Shown one piece after another: positions 63,867 through 64,000 of a DNA stretch of 64,000 bases (positions are counted from its first letter, which is position 1; each line of letters starts with the position of its first letter). Source of the stretch: Acidobacteriota bacterium (GTDB lineage Bacteria; Acidobacteriota; Terriglobia; Acidiferrales; UBA7541); contig QHYI01000136.1 of the NCBI GenBank assembly GCA_003223245.1, positions 55,764 through 119,763 on the forward strand, written 5' to 3'. The notes beneath the pieces are model-generated. The model made no database searches. It saw nothing but the letters and a program-made list of their open reading frames with translations, and was not told where the DNA came from. The translations under genes and the position numbers were made by a program.

Positions 63867-64000
63867 ATGACACGAGGAAAAGGCGCAACGCAAGTTGCAG
63901 CTTTGGTGGTCATACTGGCGATGCTGTTCGCTGGCCGTGCGTTTGCGAATGATCAGGTGAAAACGGAAAGCGGGATCGTCGAGGGAGTGAAAGCGGCGTC
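63867..64000 (+). CDS. type-B carboxylesterase, N-terminal part (cut by window end)
   Basis: Forty-four codons are visible from the ATG at 63867, with AGGAGG six to ten bases upstream. A signal peptide (VAALVVILAMLFAGRAFA) is followed by DQVKTESGIVEGVKAA, the start typical of secreted carboxylesterases/cholinesterase-like enzymes. It is divergent from cofH across a 231-base gap. The rest lies outside the window. Confidence 0.7.
   Translation, partial: MTRGKGATQVAALVVILAMLFAGRAFANDQVKTESGIVEGVKAA

Overview
The window looks like a chromosomal segment of an Acidobacteriota bacterium, probably a soil lineage. The base composition is moderately GC-rich. Family-level markers point the same way: two very large Oar-like TonB-dependent receptors with an N-terminal carboxypeptidase-regulatory-like domain, a VWFA-related secreted protein, a scrap of an ADOP-type permease, a scrap of a TIGR03435-type protein, and Gly-rich/HEAT and pentapeptide proteins. 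No rRNA, tRNA or CRISPR array was recognised.

Layout. 1-2458 (minus) is a HEAT-repeat protein whose C-terminus lies outside the window; its N-terminal 819 codons are an uninterrupted frame. 2.6-3.5 kb holds a possible small structured RNA and a membrane-anchored protein. 3.9-7.3 kb and 13.3-16.5 kb are the two receptors, each followed by a strong hairpin terminator and each preceded by a long leader with repeats or stems. Between them lie a frameshifted BON/glycine-zipper protein, a Tat-exported M24 peptidase, a CARDB-like secreted protein and a YheT-type hydrolase. 16.8-22.7 kb carries guaB, a VanZ-like protein, a free-standing CuA-like cupredoxin, a chimeric BlaI/TIGR03435 remnant and a three-gene ECF sigma / anti-sigma / membrane-protein operon. 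22.9-25.0 kb is a pentapeptide-membrane-pentapeptide protein. 25.0-28.0 kb is a graveyard: permease, toxin-antitoxin and secreted-protein fragments, plus a 589-bp non-autonomous mobile element that still has a 6-bp target-site duplication.

28.0-47.6 kb is metabolic. A PilZ protein and acetyl-CoA synthetase are followed by a TauE-type exporter and a glycolate/lactate/glyoxylate block: MFS carrier, Ldh2-type dehydrogenase, GlcD-GlcE-GlcF glycolate oxidase, malate synthase (frameshifted), LctP permease and a glyoxylate-type aminotransferase. Together these could import 2-hydroxy acids, oxidise glycolate to glyoxylate, and send glyoxylate to malate or glycine. 47.6-53 kb has a Lon-like protease, a VWFA protein, a coiled-coil protein and queF. 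53.2-59.8 kb has fumC, a decayed SIS/GlmS-like gene with a palindromic insertion, a ROK sugar kinase, an acetamidase/formamidase and a metallo-beta-lactamase-fold hydrolase. The last 4 kb is a tight minus-strand operon cofH-cofC-scoA-scoB-PPOX that couples coenzyme F420 synthesis genes to a 3-oxoacid CoA-transferase and a flavin/F420-type oxidoreductase. A carboxylesterase starts at the right edge.

The number of single-base frame disruptions (BON protein, malate synthase, toxin remnant, SIS gene) is notable. They are either genuine decay or residual assembly indels, and reads would be needed to tell. I do not see one clear-cut novel defence or mobile system. The best candidates for new biology are the mobile element, the sigma-factor trio, the pentapeptide membrane protein and the F420/CoA-transferase operon.
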